Assembly: GCA_036275915.1 (NCBI GenBank)
Contig: DASUCV010000018.1
Location: forward strand, 227,054 to 291,053
DNA from: Candidatus Polarisedimenticolaceae bacterium
Lineage (GTDB): Bacteria > Acidobacteriota > Polarisedimenticolia > Polarisedimenticolales > DASRJG01
Direction of reading: 5' to 3'
DNA length: 64,000 nt
The number at the start of each line of letters is the position of its first letter. Positions within the stretch are counted from its first letter, which is position 1. Below, in pieces: positions 18,579 to 26,912 of the stretch. The translations under genes and the position numbers were made by a program. A model generated the notes under the pieces. That model did no database searches and was not told the origin of the DNA. It worked only from the letters and a program-made list of their open reading frames with translations.

Positions 18579-19442
18579 GTGGAGCGGCTCATCGTCATCA
18601 CCGGGCTCTCGGGTTCGGGGAAGTCGCTCGCCGCCCGTTGTCTCGAGGACATGACGTTCTTCTGCGTCGACAACCTCCCGGTCAACCTGATCTTCCAGTT
18701 CTACGAGCTCCTCCAGCGATCGGGCGGCGCGATCCCGCGAGGTGCCATCGTCGTCGACGCGCGCGAGCGCGAGTTCCTTCACGCGTTCCCAGAGACGCTC
18801 GCCTCGCTCAAGGCGAAGGGCGCGCCGGTCGCGCTCCTCTTCTTCGAGTGCACCGACGAGATCCTGAAGCGCCGCTTCAGCGAGAGCCGCCGCCCCCACC
18901 CGATGCAGGAGCCGGGTGGCTCGCTCGAGAAGGCGATTGCCGACGAGCGCTCGATCCTGAGGCCGCTTCGCGACGAGGCCGACCGCATCATCGACACGAG
19001 CCGCTTCACCGCACACGAGCTGCGCGCTTTTCTCAAAGCGGCGTTCGGGGAGAGCTCGTCGCCGACCTCGCTCAACGTGCACCTGGTGTCGTTCGGGTTC
19101 AAGTACGGCGTTCCCGCCGAGGCCGATCTCCTCTTCGACGTCCGCTTCTTGCCGAACCCGTACTTCGTCGAGCGCCTCCGCCCGCTGAACGGCATGGACA
19201 CCGAGGTGAAGGCCTTCCTGGACGCCCTCCCGGAGACGCAGCCGTTCGTCCAGAAGGTGAACGACCTGCTCGATTTCCTCATCCCGCGCTACGCGTCCGA
19301 GGGGAAGAGCTACCTCACGATCACGATCGGCTGCACGGGCGGCAAGCACCGCTCGGTGGCGCTCGCCGAGACGATCCGCGAACACTTGAACGCCGGCGGC
19401 GTGCCGGTCTCGGTGACCCATCGCGACCTCGGGAAGGAGTGA
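18579..19442 (+). CDS. rapZ: RNase adapter RapZ / YvcJ family P-loop protein
   Basis: A 287-aa product. Walker A GLSGSGKS at residues 8-15, the CVDNLPVNL motif and the C-terminal CTGGKHRSVALAE signature are all present. Homologues bind nucleotides and sense amino-sugar metabolites; in E. coli RapZ controls glmS through small RNAs, in B. subtilis YvcJ affects competence. The GTG start lies 1 nt after the hprK stop. Which role applies here is unknown. Confidence 0.9.
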   Translation: MERLIVITGLSGSGKSLAARCLEDMTFFCVDNLPVNLIFQFYELLQRSGGAIPRGAIVVDAREREFLHAFPETLASLKAKGAPVALLFFECTDEILKRRFSESRRPHPMQEPGGSLEKAIADERSILRPLRDEADRIIDTSRFTAHELRAFLKAAFGESSSPTSLNVHLVSFGFKYGVPAEADLLFDVRFLPNPYFVERLRPLNGMDTEVKAFLDALPETQPFVQKVNDLLDFLIPRYASEGKSYLTITIGCTGGKHRSVALAETIREHLNAGGVPVSVTHRDLGKE

Positions 19443-19447
19443 CGGAC

Positions 19448-19879
19448 ATGGAAGACGGCGCTCCGGGACTCCTCGTCGTCACGCACGGCAAGCTCGCGGA
19501 CGAACTCGCGCACGCGGTGCGGCGCATCGTCGGCGACGTGCCGGCCCTCGGCTCGATCTCCCTCGACTGGGACGACGACGTGGCCGACGCCACGCGCCGC
19601 ATCGAGGAGGGAATCTCGCGGGTGGCGATCAACGGCCGGGTGCTCATCCTCACCGACATGTTCGGAGGCACGCCGACGAACATCGCGCTCTCGATGCTCG
19701 ACCCCGGGAAGGTCGACGTCGTCACCGGGGTCAACCTCCCGATGCTCGTCAAGTTCGCGAACCTGCGGAAGGTCGACGGCTTCGACGAGACCGTCAGGAG
19801 GATCGCGCAGCAGGGACGCGAGGCGATCCAGGTCGCCTCCGAGGTCCTCGAGCGCAAGGAGGGCGGGGAGTCGCGATGA
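19448..19879 (+). CDS. PTS EIIA component, mannose family
   Basis: A 143-aa product. His13 in LLVVTHGKLA is the expected phosphorylation site, and LTDMFGGTPTN is the family signature. Its stop overlaps the HPr start. No EIIB, IIC or IID of the mannose family is encoded nearby, so it probably accepts phosphate from HPr for regulation rather than transport. Confidence 0.9.
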   Translation: MEDGAPGLLVVTHGKLADELAHAVRRIVGDVPALGSISLDWDDDVADATRRIEEGISRVAINGRVLILTDMFGGTPTNIALSMLDPGKVDVVTGVNLPMLVKFANLRKVDGFDETVRRIAQQGREAIQVASEVLERKEGGESR

Positions 19880-20145
19880 CCGAGGCCGAGGTGACGATCG
19901 TGAACCGGCTGGGCCTGCACGCGCGGGCGGCGGCGAAGTTCGTCCACCTCGCGAGCCGGTTCGCCGCCCGGGTCACGGTCGCGAAGGACGGGACGCGCGT
20001 CGACGGGAAATCGATCCTCGGGCTCCTCACGCTGGCGGCGGCGAAGGGAACGCGCCTCCACGTCATGGCGTCCGGCGACGACGAGGCCGCGGCCGCCGGC
20101 GCCCTGGTCGAGCTCATCCGCTCGCGGTTCGGCGAGGACGAATGA
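19876..20145 (+). CDS. phosphocarrier protein HPr
   Basis: An 89-aa product. His15 (RLGLHARAA) is the phosphorelay site and Ser46 (DGKSILGLL) the HprK site; both are conserved. ATGA overlaps link it to the EIIA gene upstream and the EI gene downstream. It is the hub between EI, EIIA and HprK. Confidence 0.95.
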   Translation: MTEAEVTIVNRLGLHARAAAKFVHLASRFAARVTVAKDGTRVDGKSILGLLTLAAAKGTRLHVMASGDDEAAAAGALVELIRSRFGEDE

Positions 20146-21857
20146 GCGCGCGCGTCCACCGCGGGGTCGGCGTCTCGCCGGGGGTCGCGGTGGGGCGGGC
20201 GCTCCCGTGGGATCCGGGATCGCCCGCGGCCCCGTCGGGACGCCGGCGCACGGAGAGCCCCGAGGACGAGCTGCGGCGATTCGCGGCGGCGCGGGCGAGG
20301 ACGCGCGACGAGCTTCACGATCTCCGGGCGCGTCTCGCGGCGAGCCTCGGTGAGAGCTACGCCGCGATCCTCGAGGCCCAGACGCTGCTCGTCGACGACC
20401 CGCTCCTCGTCCAGGAGGTCGAGCGGCGCGTGACGCAGGAGGGCGCATCCGCCGCCTGGGCCATCCACGCGACGCTTGGCGCGTTCCGCGCGCGGTTCGA
20501 GACCATCGAAGACGGCTACCTCCGCGACCGTGGCGGCGACCTGCACGATTTCGAGCGCCGCCTCCTGCGCCTGATGGGCCCGGACCAGCCCGAGCCGGCG
20601 CCGCCGGACGGACCGCTCGTCGTCGTCGCCCATGCGCTCGGACCCTCGGACACGGTCGCGCTCGCCCAGGGCGGCGTCGTCGGGCTCGCGGCCGATCTCG
20701 GCGGCCCGACGAGCCACACCGCGATCCTCGCGCACGCGTTCGGCCTCCCCGCGGTCGTCGGTCTCGGCGATCTCGCGGGAGCGGTGGCCCGCGGCGCGAC
20801 GGTCGTCGTCGACGGCGATCGCGGCGAGGTCATCGTCGATCCGAGCCCCGAGACGCTCGACGCGGCGCAGGCCCGGCGCGCCGCGTGGGCCGAGCGGGAG
20901 GCCCTGTGGGAGCGCAGCCGCGACGTTCCGACCGTCTCGAAGGACGGCGTCGAGGTCGTCCTCCGCGCGAACGTCGAGTTCCCCGACGAAGCCGGCGCCG
21001 CGCTCCGTTACGGTGCGCGTGGGATCGGGCTCTACCGCTCCGAGTTCCTCTTCGTCGCCTCGGCGCCGCGGATCCCCGACGAAGACGACCAGTATCGAAC
21101 TTACCTGGAGCTGGCGCAGCGGGTCGCGCCGCATCCGGCGATCATCCGCACCCTCGATCTCGGCGGCGAGAAGTACTTCCACGACGTCCTGGGCGGCCGT
21201 GAGGATCACCCCGCCCTCGGGGCCCGCGGCCTTCGCCTCTCCCTCATGCGGCCGGAGCTCCTCGTGCCGCAGGTCCGCGCCCTCCTCCGCGCCGCGGCCG
21301 AGGCCGACATCCGCGTTCTCCTTCCTCTCGTCACGTCGCTCGATGAGATCGTCGAAGTCCGCCGCATCGTCGCGCGCGAAGCGGAGGCGCTCCGCGCGCA
21401 AGGCGTTCCGTGCCGCCAGGGGGTTCCGCTCGGCGCGATGGTCGAGACGCCCGCCGCCGCGATGACCGCCGACCTCCTCCTCCGCGAGGCGGACTTCCTC
21501 TCCATCGGCACGAACGACCTCATCCAGTACTCCCTCGCGGTCGACCGCGGGAGCTCGGCGGTCGCGTCGCTCTACGATCCGCTCCACCCGGCGATCCTCC
21601 GCATGATCCGCTTCGTCGTCCGCGCGGGACGCGCGCGCGGCGTGCCGGTGTCCTTGTGCGGCGAGCTGGCGGCGGTGCCCGAGCGCGTGCCGGCCCTTCT
21701 CGGACTCGGCCTTCGCGAGCTATCCTGCCCGCCGCGCTCCGTCCCGGCGGTCCGCGAGGCGATCCGCGCCACCGACGTGGCCGCCATGGCGCGGGCGATG
21801 GAAGAAAGGTGCTCGGGGCCGGACCGGGCCGCAGTCGGAAAGGACGATCGCACGTGA
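20142..21857 (+). CDS. ptsI: phosphoenolpyruvate-protein phosphotransferase (PTS Enzyme I)
   Basis: A 571-aa product that takes phosphate from PEP and passes it to HPr. The active His is His192 in GGPTSHTAILA. The PEP-binding TIM-barrel has RTLDLGGEKY, GARGLRLSL, IGTNDLIQYSLAVDR and the catalytic Cys in SLCGELA. Length is normal for the family. The stop overlaps the GTG of the cupin gene. Confidence 0.95.
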   Translation: MSARVHRGVGVSPGVAVGRALPWDPGSPAAPSGRRRTESPEDELRRFAAARARTRDELHDLRARLAASLGESYAAILEAQTLLVDDPLLVQEVERRVTQEGASAAWAIHATLGAFRARFETIEDGYLRDRGGDLHDFERRLLRLMGPDQPEPAPPDGPLVVVAHALGPSDTVALAQGGVVGLAADLGGPTSHTAILAHAFGLPAVVGLGDLAGAVARGATVVVDGDRGEVIVDPSPETLDAAQARRAAWAEREALWERSRDVPTVSKDGVEVVLRANVEFPDEAGAALRYGARGIGLYRSEFLFVASAPRIPDEDDQYRTYLELAQRVAPHPAIIRTLDLGGEKYFHDVLGGREDHPALGARGLRLSLMRPELLVPQVRALLRAAAEADIRVLLPLVTSLDEIVEVRRIVAREAEALRAQGVPCRQGVPLGAMVETPAAAMTADLLLREADFLSIGTNDLIQYSLAVDRGSSAVASLYDPLHPAILRMIRFVVRAGRARGVPVSLCGELAAVPERVPALLGLGLRELSCPPRSVPAVREAIRATDVAAMARAMEERCSGPDRAAVGKDDRT

Positions 21858-22228
21858 GCATCGCACGCGTCGACAAGCCGTGGGGATACGAGCTGCGCTT
21901 CGCGCGCACCGACCGCTACGCGGGCAAGGTCCTCTTCATCAAGGCGGGCTCGCAGCTCAGCCTCCAGTACCACGACGTCAAGGACGAGGCGTTCTTCGTC
22001 CAGTCGGGAACGCTCGACCTCGTCCTCGGACGCGGCGCCGACCAGCGCGTCGTCCGCATGGAGCCCGGATCGTCGCAGCGGATCACGCCCACGACCGTCC
22101 ACCGCTTCCGCGCCGTCACCGACGTCCTCCTCTTCGAGGTCTCGACGCCCGAGCTCGAGGACGTCGTCCGTCTCGAGGACGACTACGGCCGGAAGGGCCA
22201 GAGCGACGCTCCCGGCGCGCCGCGCTGA
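21854..22228 (+). CDS. cupin-domain protein (mannose-6-phosphate isomerase type II-like)
   Basis: A 124-aa single cupin. The N-terminus DKPWGYELRF is the start seen in the cupin part of mannose-6-phosphate isomerases/mannose-1-phosphate guanylyltransferases. Metal-ligand positions are QLSLQYHDVKDEAFFV and TPTTVHRF. GTG at 21854 overlaps the ptsI stop. Substrate is unknown; placement at the end of the PTS set suggests a link to sugar-phosphate metabolism, which is inference. Confidence 0.75.
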   Translation: MSIARVDKPWGYELRFARTDRYAGKVLFIKAGSQLSLQYHDVKDEAFFVQSGTLDLVLGRGADQRVVRMEPGSSQRITPTTVHRFRAVTDVLLFEVSTPELEDVVRLEDDYGRKGQSDAPGAPR

Positions 22229-22269
22229 AAACGGTTTACGGCGCGTTCCCGCACGGTTAAACTTCGCGC

Positions 22270-22896
22270 ATGGAGCCTAAAGCGATACCCGACAAGCTCT
22301 ACTACAAAGCTACGGAAGTCTGTCAGATCACCGATACACAGCCGTACGTCCTGCGCTTCTGGGAGAGCGAGTTCCCGCAGCTCGCCTCCGAGAAGAACCG
22401 CGCGGGCCAGCGCGTCTATCGCAAGGAAGACATCGACCTCATCCTCCGCATCAAGAAGCTCCTCTACGAAGAGGAGTACACGATCGCGAGCGCGAGGAAG
22501 GCGATCGAGGGAAACGAAGCCACGATCGTCGAGGAGCGTCCCGTCAGGCCGCGCCGTCCGCCGGTCACCGTCGCGCCCGAGATCCTCGACGACGCCCCGA
22601 TCGTCGTCCCCGACGCGGTCGAGCCTCCCGCCGCTCCGGCGAGCCTGTTCGAAGGGCGCGAGCGCGCGGCCGAGACCACGGAGGCCGCCGCGGTCGAGGT
22701 CGGCGCCGAGCGGGCGGAGCACCACGCCGCGCTGGGCGCGATCGAAGACCTGAAGCGCGAGCTGATCGCCCTCAGCGAATCCCGCGATGCCGCGCAGAGC
22801 CGCTGCACGGCGCTCAGCGAAGCCAGGGACGCCGCTCAGCGCCGGTGCCGGCGGGTTGCCGACAGGCTCCAGGCGGTCCTCGAAGGCTCCGTCTAG
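22270..22896 (+). CDS. MerR-family transcriptional regulator
   Basis: A 208-aa product. Residues 10-75 form a MerR-type winged helix (YYKATEVCQITDTQPYVLRFWESEFPQL, then RVYRKEDIDLILRIKKLLYEEEYTI). The middle is Pro/Glu-rich. The C-terminus is a Ser/Arg/Ala-rich coiled coil with two near-copies of LSESRDAAQ/LSEARDAAQ. No effector Cys is visible. It resembles the stand-alone MerR regulator often found next to housekeeping genes in Acidobacteriota and Deltaproteobacteria. Its stop shares the tetranucleotide CTAG with the stop of the convergent gene. Confidence 0.8.
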   Translation: MEPKAIPDKLYYKATEVCQITDTQPYVLRFWESEFPQLASEKNRAGQRVYRKEDIDLILRIKKLLYEEEYTIASARKAIEGNEATIVEERPVRPRRPPVTVAPEILDDAPIVVPDAVEPPAAPASLFEGRERAAETTEAAAVEVGAERAEHHAALGAIEDLKRELIALSESRDAAQSRCTALSEARDAAQRRCRRVADRLQAVLEGSV

Positions 22897-24242
22897 GGGT
22901 TCACGGCCACGTCGGCCGGCCGCACCATGATCCGCTCCATGCGAAGCTCCTTCGCCATGGGGTCGCGCGCGTGCGCGTCGGTCGCGATCTGGAGGTGCCA
23001 GCCGAACTGATAGGGCACGCTCCCGAGCGCGAAGATCAGGTCGAAGGTCAGGAAGACGGCGATCGCCGCGGGGACCGCCCGCGGGATCCACCTCCATCTC
23101 GGCTTCCGCGAAAGCACCGCGAGCCCGTGGACGACCGGATAGACCGCGGCGTGGAAGACGACGAGCAGGCACCACATCATGACCGGCTGCGGATCGAGCA
23201 CGCACGCGATGAGCGCGGCGATCAGCACCCAGCGCACGTACTCATCGATGAAGCGTCGCGGAGAGGATGACGGCGGCCGGCGCTTCCACCACCTCGCGGG
23301 ATGGCGCCAGAAGCGCCACGCGAGAATCGCCGGAACGAGAACCGAGAGATTTCCGAACACCTCGACGATGAACCGCGCGATCGACGTCACCACCGGCCCT
23401 ACGGTGGGGCCCAGCGCGTGGGAGAGATCGAAGATCGTCATCTTCTCCGAGCAGCAGACGGAGCCGAACGCGCAGGTGTAATAGAACCAGCGGAAGATGC
23501 TGACCGGGAGACGCAACACGCCGATTCCGCCGCTCCCGGCGTCGGTGTGCGGCATGATCGACGGATCGGCGAGCGCCGCGACGACCCAGGGCGCGAAGCT
23601 CGCGGCGACGATCGCGACCCCGGCGCCCACACCGAGCCAGCTCAGCTTCACGACGCCTCGGTAGGCGAGGATCAGCGTCGCGAGGCCGAGCATCGCCGCG
23701 GAGATGTGGAGCTGGAAGCCGATCCCGATCGCCACCACCTGGATCGCGCTGGCGACGAACGACGGCCGCTCCCGCGACACCCAGGACGTCGCCAGGTGAA
23801 TCGCGCCGACGAGAAAGAGGAAGTTCGGATTCCAGACGAACCCGGAGAAGAAGATCCGCCACGGCCCCACGGCGTAGAGCACGAACAGGAACAATCGCTC
23901 GCGCGGCGACAGCACGTTCCGCATCACACGATCGACCAGCCACCACGCCAGGAGATGCGTGAGCGCGACGAACAATGCGGGCGCTCGGTAGTCGTGCCAC
24001 ACCATGAGCGGCAAGCCGACCAGCAGGCTCGTCGCCGGCCCCGGCTCGTACCCACCGATCCTCGACGTCGGGTTGCCGTAGGGAACGAGGTGGCCGTTCG
24101 CGGCCAGCTCCCACCCGCGCCTCAAGAGGTTCCACTGATCGCCCCAGATCTGCGACCGTGCCACGAGAAACGCCGAAAGCGCGACGGCGACGACCACGAG
24201 GCCGGTCCGCAGGGCGGGGGAGGCGAACGGTCGTGGTCTCAA
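22893..24242 (-). CDS. polytopic membrane protein, GT-C glycosyltransferase-like
   Basis: A 449-aa product with 10 or more hydrophobic segments. After the first segment a loop carries RSQIWGDQWNLLRRGWELAANG, reminiscent of the first periplasmic loop of GT-C enzymes (ArnT/PMT fold), and GGYEPGPATSLLVGLPLM follows. No diagnostic catalytic motif is certain. I infer transfer of a sugar from a lipid-linked donor, with low confidence. The gene stands between a MerR gene and tRNA-Pro. Confidence 0.5.
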   Translation of the reverse strand: MRPRPFASPALRTGLVVVAVALSAFLVARSQIWGDQWNLLRRGWELAANGHLVPYGNPTSRIGGYEPGPATSLLVGLPLMVWHDYRAPALFVALTHLLAWWLVDRVMRNVLSPRERLFLFVLYAVGPWRIFFSGFVWNPNFLFLVGAIHLATSWVSRERPSFVASAIQVVAIGIGFQLHISAAMLGLATLILAYRGVVKLSWLGVGAGVAIVAASFAPWVVAALADPSIMPHTDAGSGGIGVLRLPVSIFRWFYYTCAFGSVCCSEKMTIFDLSHALGPTVGPVVTSIARFIVEVFGNLSVLVPAILAWRFWRHPARWWKRRPPSSSPRRFIDEYVRWVLIAALIACVLDPQPVMMWCLLVVFHAAVYPVVHGLAVLSRKPRWRWIPRAVPAAIAVFLTFDLIFALGSVPYQFGWHLQIATDAHARDPMAKELRMERIMVRPADVAVNP

Positions 24243-24314
24243 GTGCGGAAAGATTCGCCGTTATGGCAATCGATTGCAAGCGACCGTTCAGCGGGCGTTG
24301 AGACTGCCGGCGTC

Positions 24315-24343
24315 TTGACGGTCCTTCGATCCGTCCCCTAACA
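24315..24343 (+). promoter_or_regulatory. putative promoter of tRNA-Pro(GGG)
   Basis: TTGACG at 24315-24320, a 17-nt spacer and CTAACA at 24338-24343, ending 21 nt before the tRNA 5' end. A similar -10 (CTAACC) is seen upstream of dnaK. Confidence 0.45.
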
Positions 24344-24364
24344 TGCCGCGGCTTCAGTCAGGGT

Positions 24365-24442
<78 letters not shown>

Positions 24443-24557
24443 TCCATCTCTCTCGGACAATTCGACGGCGTCGAACAAAGACCCAGCTCTGACCCTGTCT
24501 TGCGCCCGGACTCCCCGGAAACAATGTTTGCGCTAGTTCGATCAGAGGGGGAGTCCT

Positions 24558-25766
24558 ATGCGGATCGTCGCTTCGATCGTCACGGTCGTGCTCTTCGGAT
24601 CCATGATCGGCCTTCCGGTCCACGCCGTAGCGCCGGCCTCGCCGGAGGTGCCCCAGGGCAACTGCCCTACGGATGCCGTCAAGTCCCTCGCCGACGCCGT
24701 GCGCGCGGGTGATTGCCTCCACGGAGCGAATCGTCTTAGCGACGCCGTGGCCGCCTACCGCCGCGGGCTCCAGATCGATCCGAAGGGGTCTCGAGACTTG
24801 TACATCGGCCTGAGCGTCACCTACCTCGACGCCAACCGTGTGCAGTCGGCGCTCGAGGCCGCGCTCGCCGCGGATCGCATCTCGCCGAACGATCCGACCG
24901 TGCTCGTCGAAGTCGGGATGGCGTACGAGGATCTTCGTGCGTACCCGGAGTCGCTCGACTATTTCAAGCGGACCGTGGCGTTGCGTCCGGGCGACGGTCG
25001 AGCGATGCGGAGCGTGGGGTTCGTGCTCCGTCAGATGAAACGTCCGGACGAGGCGCAGGAGTATCTCGAAAAAGCGGTCCAGATCGACCCGAACGATTGG
25101 AAGGCGCAATACAACCTCGCGGGTGCCTACGCCGACATCTATCGGAACGGCATGCGCCGGAACTACGAGCTCATCATGAGCATGCCGCACGGAGGCCCGG
25201 CCACCGCACCCGCCTACGTGGAGCAGGCGGCCCTCGTCAAGAAGCTCAACGCCGGGAACTACATCCCCAAGGCGATCGAGCACTCCCGGGAGGCGGCGCG
25301 CCTGAATCCAGACGACCCGGAGCTCTGGTACGGTCACGCGCACCTGCTCTCGGAGTTCCCGCAGCGAGACGAATCGGAGCGCTTCGATGCGTTCAAGCGC
25401 GCCATCGCGCTGAAGCCCGATTACTACGCCGCCCTCCACGATCTCGCGCTCGCACAAACGAAGTCTGGCCGTTACGCCGAAGCGTATGAGACGCTCGACC
25501 AGCTCGAGAAGTACCACGGCGACGACCGCGATATCGAATGGACGCGCGGCGATCTCGACCTCGCGACCAAGCGCTATGAGGACGCGGTGAGGCACTACGG
25601 GTCTGCGATCGCGCACGATCCGAGCGAGGCGCGTCTCCAGTTCGAGCTGGCGCGGGCGTACCGCAAGTTGGGCCGCACGGAGGAATCGCAGCAGTCTCTC
25701 GATCGAGCGAAGGCGCTGCGTCCGGACATGGCCGAGAGCTACGACAGGATGCTCGCGACGGACTGA
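24558..25766 (+). CDS. secreted TPR-repeat protein
   Basis: A 402-aa product with a signal peptide (residues 1-25, ending VHA) and about eight TPR units (AVAAYRRGLQIDPKG, ALEAALAADRISPND, ESLDYFKRTVALRPGD, EAQEYLEKAVQIDPND and others). A break of about 60 residues between units 4 and 5 contains NGMRRNYELIMSMPHGG. GGGGGAG lies 6 nt ahead of the ATG. It is the first gene after tRNA-Pro and lies inside the putative island. Partner unknown. Confidence 0.7.
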   Translation: MRIVASIVTVVLFGSMIGLPVHAVAPASPEVPQGNCPTDAVKSLADAVRAGDCLHGANRLSDAVAAYRRGLQIDPKGSRDLYIGLSVTYLDANRVQSALEAALAADRISPNDPTVLVEVGMAYEDLRAYPESLDYFKRTVALRPGDGRAMRSVGFVLRQMKRPDEAQEYLEKAVQIDPNDWKAQYNLAGAYADIYRNGMRRNYELIMSMPHGGPATAPAYVEQAALVKKLNAGNYIPKAIEHSREAARLNPDDPELWYGHAHLLSEFPQRDESERFDAFKRAIALKPDYYAALHDLALAQTKSGRYAEAYETLDQLEKYHGDDRDIEWTRGDLDLATKRYEDAVRHYGSAIAHDPSEARLQFELARAYRKLGRTEESQQSLDRAKALRPDMAESYDRMLATD

Positions 25767-25796
25767 GCGTTCACGGGGCCTGCGTGGATGACGGGC

Positions 25797-26450
25797 TCAC
25801 TCTCGCTGGTCGCTCGTCTTCCACATCCGGTGGGTTCTCGTCCAGGACGATTGAACCGCCCGGCGGACGAGCGAGAGGAGGTCGTCCGCGCACACGCCCC
25901 CCAGCGAGGTCCTCAAGATGCGCGCGTCCCGTGCCGTCACGACCTTCGGATCGACGCTGACGTTCGAGAACACGCCCGCGTTCATGAAACCGTTCTCGGC
26001 CCGGCCGGACTCGATGACGAAACGCCCGACCCCGAGTCCGAGCGTTGAGCGAAAGCCGCTCATCGTGGCGACCGGTCCGAGAAAGAGCAGGACGCGCTCG
26101 CCGGCCCGGTAGGTCGGGATCCCCTCGGGCTCCGGAAGCATGAGCACCATCGGCGCCACCGACGCTCGGGCGTCCGTGAGGCGGAACTGACGGAACACGT
26201 AGGTCTCGTCGAACGATCCGCGGATCGACTCTTCCACGTGCAGCGTGATCTCGGTGAATGGCAGTCCGACCGCGCTGACGCCGGAGGTGACGCTCATGAC
26301 GACACCGACGACGATCGACTCCGCGTCGCGGAGGAGGTCTACCAAGTTCGTTTCCTGGAGCGCCATGGCACGTGCATCGTCTTCGGGCACGGGCAGGCCG
26401 GTGATCGCGAGGTTCAAAGACCAGGGGCGCTGATTCGTCACGACGCGCAT
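25797..26450 (-). CDS. hypothetical protein
   Basis: A 217-aa product; ATG at 26450 has GGGAGA 6 nt upstream. I do not recognise the family. After a short N-terminus, the segment LVDLLRDAESIVVGVVMSV reads as a helix and strand, then comes a beta-rich part with ITLHVEESIRGSF, YVFRQFRLTD and YRAGERVLLFLGP. This resembles small secreted beta-barrel/OB-like proteins that handle extracytoplasmic stress, but there is no clear signal peptide. It converges on the TPR gene (30 nt gap) inside the island. Confidence 0.5.
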   Translation of the reverse strand: MRVVTNQRPWSLNLAITGLPVPEDDARAMALQETNLVDLLRDAESIVVGVVMSVTSGVSAVGLPFTEITLHVEESIRGSFDETYVFRQFRLTDARASVAPMVLMLPEPEGIPTYRAGERVLLFLGPVATMSGFRSTLGLGVGRFVIESGRAENGFMNAGVFSNVSVDPKVVTARDARILRTSLGGVCADDLLSLVRRAVQSSWTRTHRMWKTSDQRE

Positions 26451-26815
26451 GTTCGATCTCCCATCCGATTGATGTCGGTTCGGCAACGGGTTCCGCGTGA
26501 ATGTGGCGACGCTCCGTGTGCCCCTCCTTTCGCAGATGCTGCTGTGCGGTTCGATGCCGCCCCGTCGGCGACCCACGTCCGACCGCGCCGCCCGACCCAC
26601 GCCGCGGTACCTGCTGGTCGGTCGTGTTGCCGCGCCCTCGCATCGGGCGCGGTCACGGCTGCTCTGATCGACGGTCCTGTATACGTGAGCGCGAAGACGA
26701 TGGACCTAACGGTCACGTTAATTGTGCGAACCGATTCCGAGGTCCGGTCGATACGGACCGTCCGATCCGACAATTCCTGAAGTATCGATGGCGGCGCGAG
26801 TCTACGGCGAGCCGA
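26451..26815. other. noncoding stretch with two palindromes
   Basis: No convincing gene. It is less GC-rich than its surroundings. It holds a perfect palindrome TAACG-GTCA-CGTTA at 26707-26720 and an inverted repeat GGTCCG...CGGACC at about 26741-26759. It lies upstream of the minus-strand gene that starts at 26450, so these may be operators; no protein candidate binds them with certainty. Confidence 0.35.
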
Positions 26816-26873
26816 TCAACGCGTCTCGCCATCCTCACGGCACGTCCTCTCGACGGTCGCACGGATGACGTCG
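26816..26873 (-). pseudogene. relic of the 3' end of an alpha/beta-hydrolase gene
   Basis: The minus strand reads VDVIRATVERTCREDGETR-stop, aligning codon by codon with the last 20 codons of the intact hydrolase at 31262-32740 (FDVIRATVERTCREDSGAR-stop). Homology stops where the tRNA-Pro 3' fragment begins. It is a breakpoint scar, not a gene. Confidence 0.7.
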
Positions 26874-26901
26874 ACGGTTCAATTCCTCTCGCCCCGACCA
26901 A
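26871..26901 (+). repeat. tRNA-Pro 3'-end copy 1 (att-like)
   Basis: Contains T-loop and acceptor sequence of tRNA-Pro(GGG). The last 18 nt (26884-26901) are identical to 24425-24442, including CCA and the following A. The 5' T-stem has changed (GACGG for GGAGG). There is no 5' half, so it cannot be a tRNA. Confidence 0.75.
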
Positions 26902-26912
26902 CGAAGTGATTC

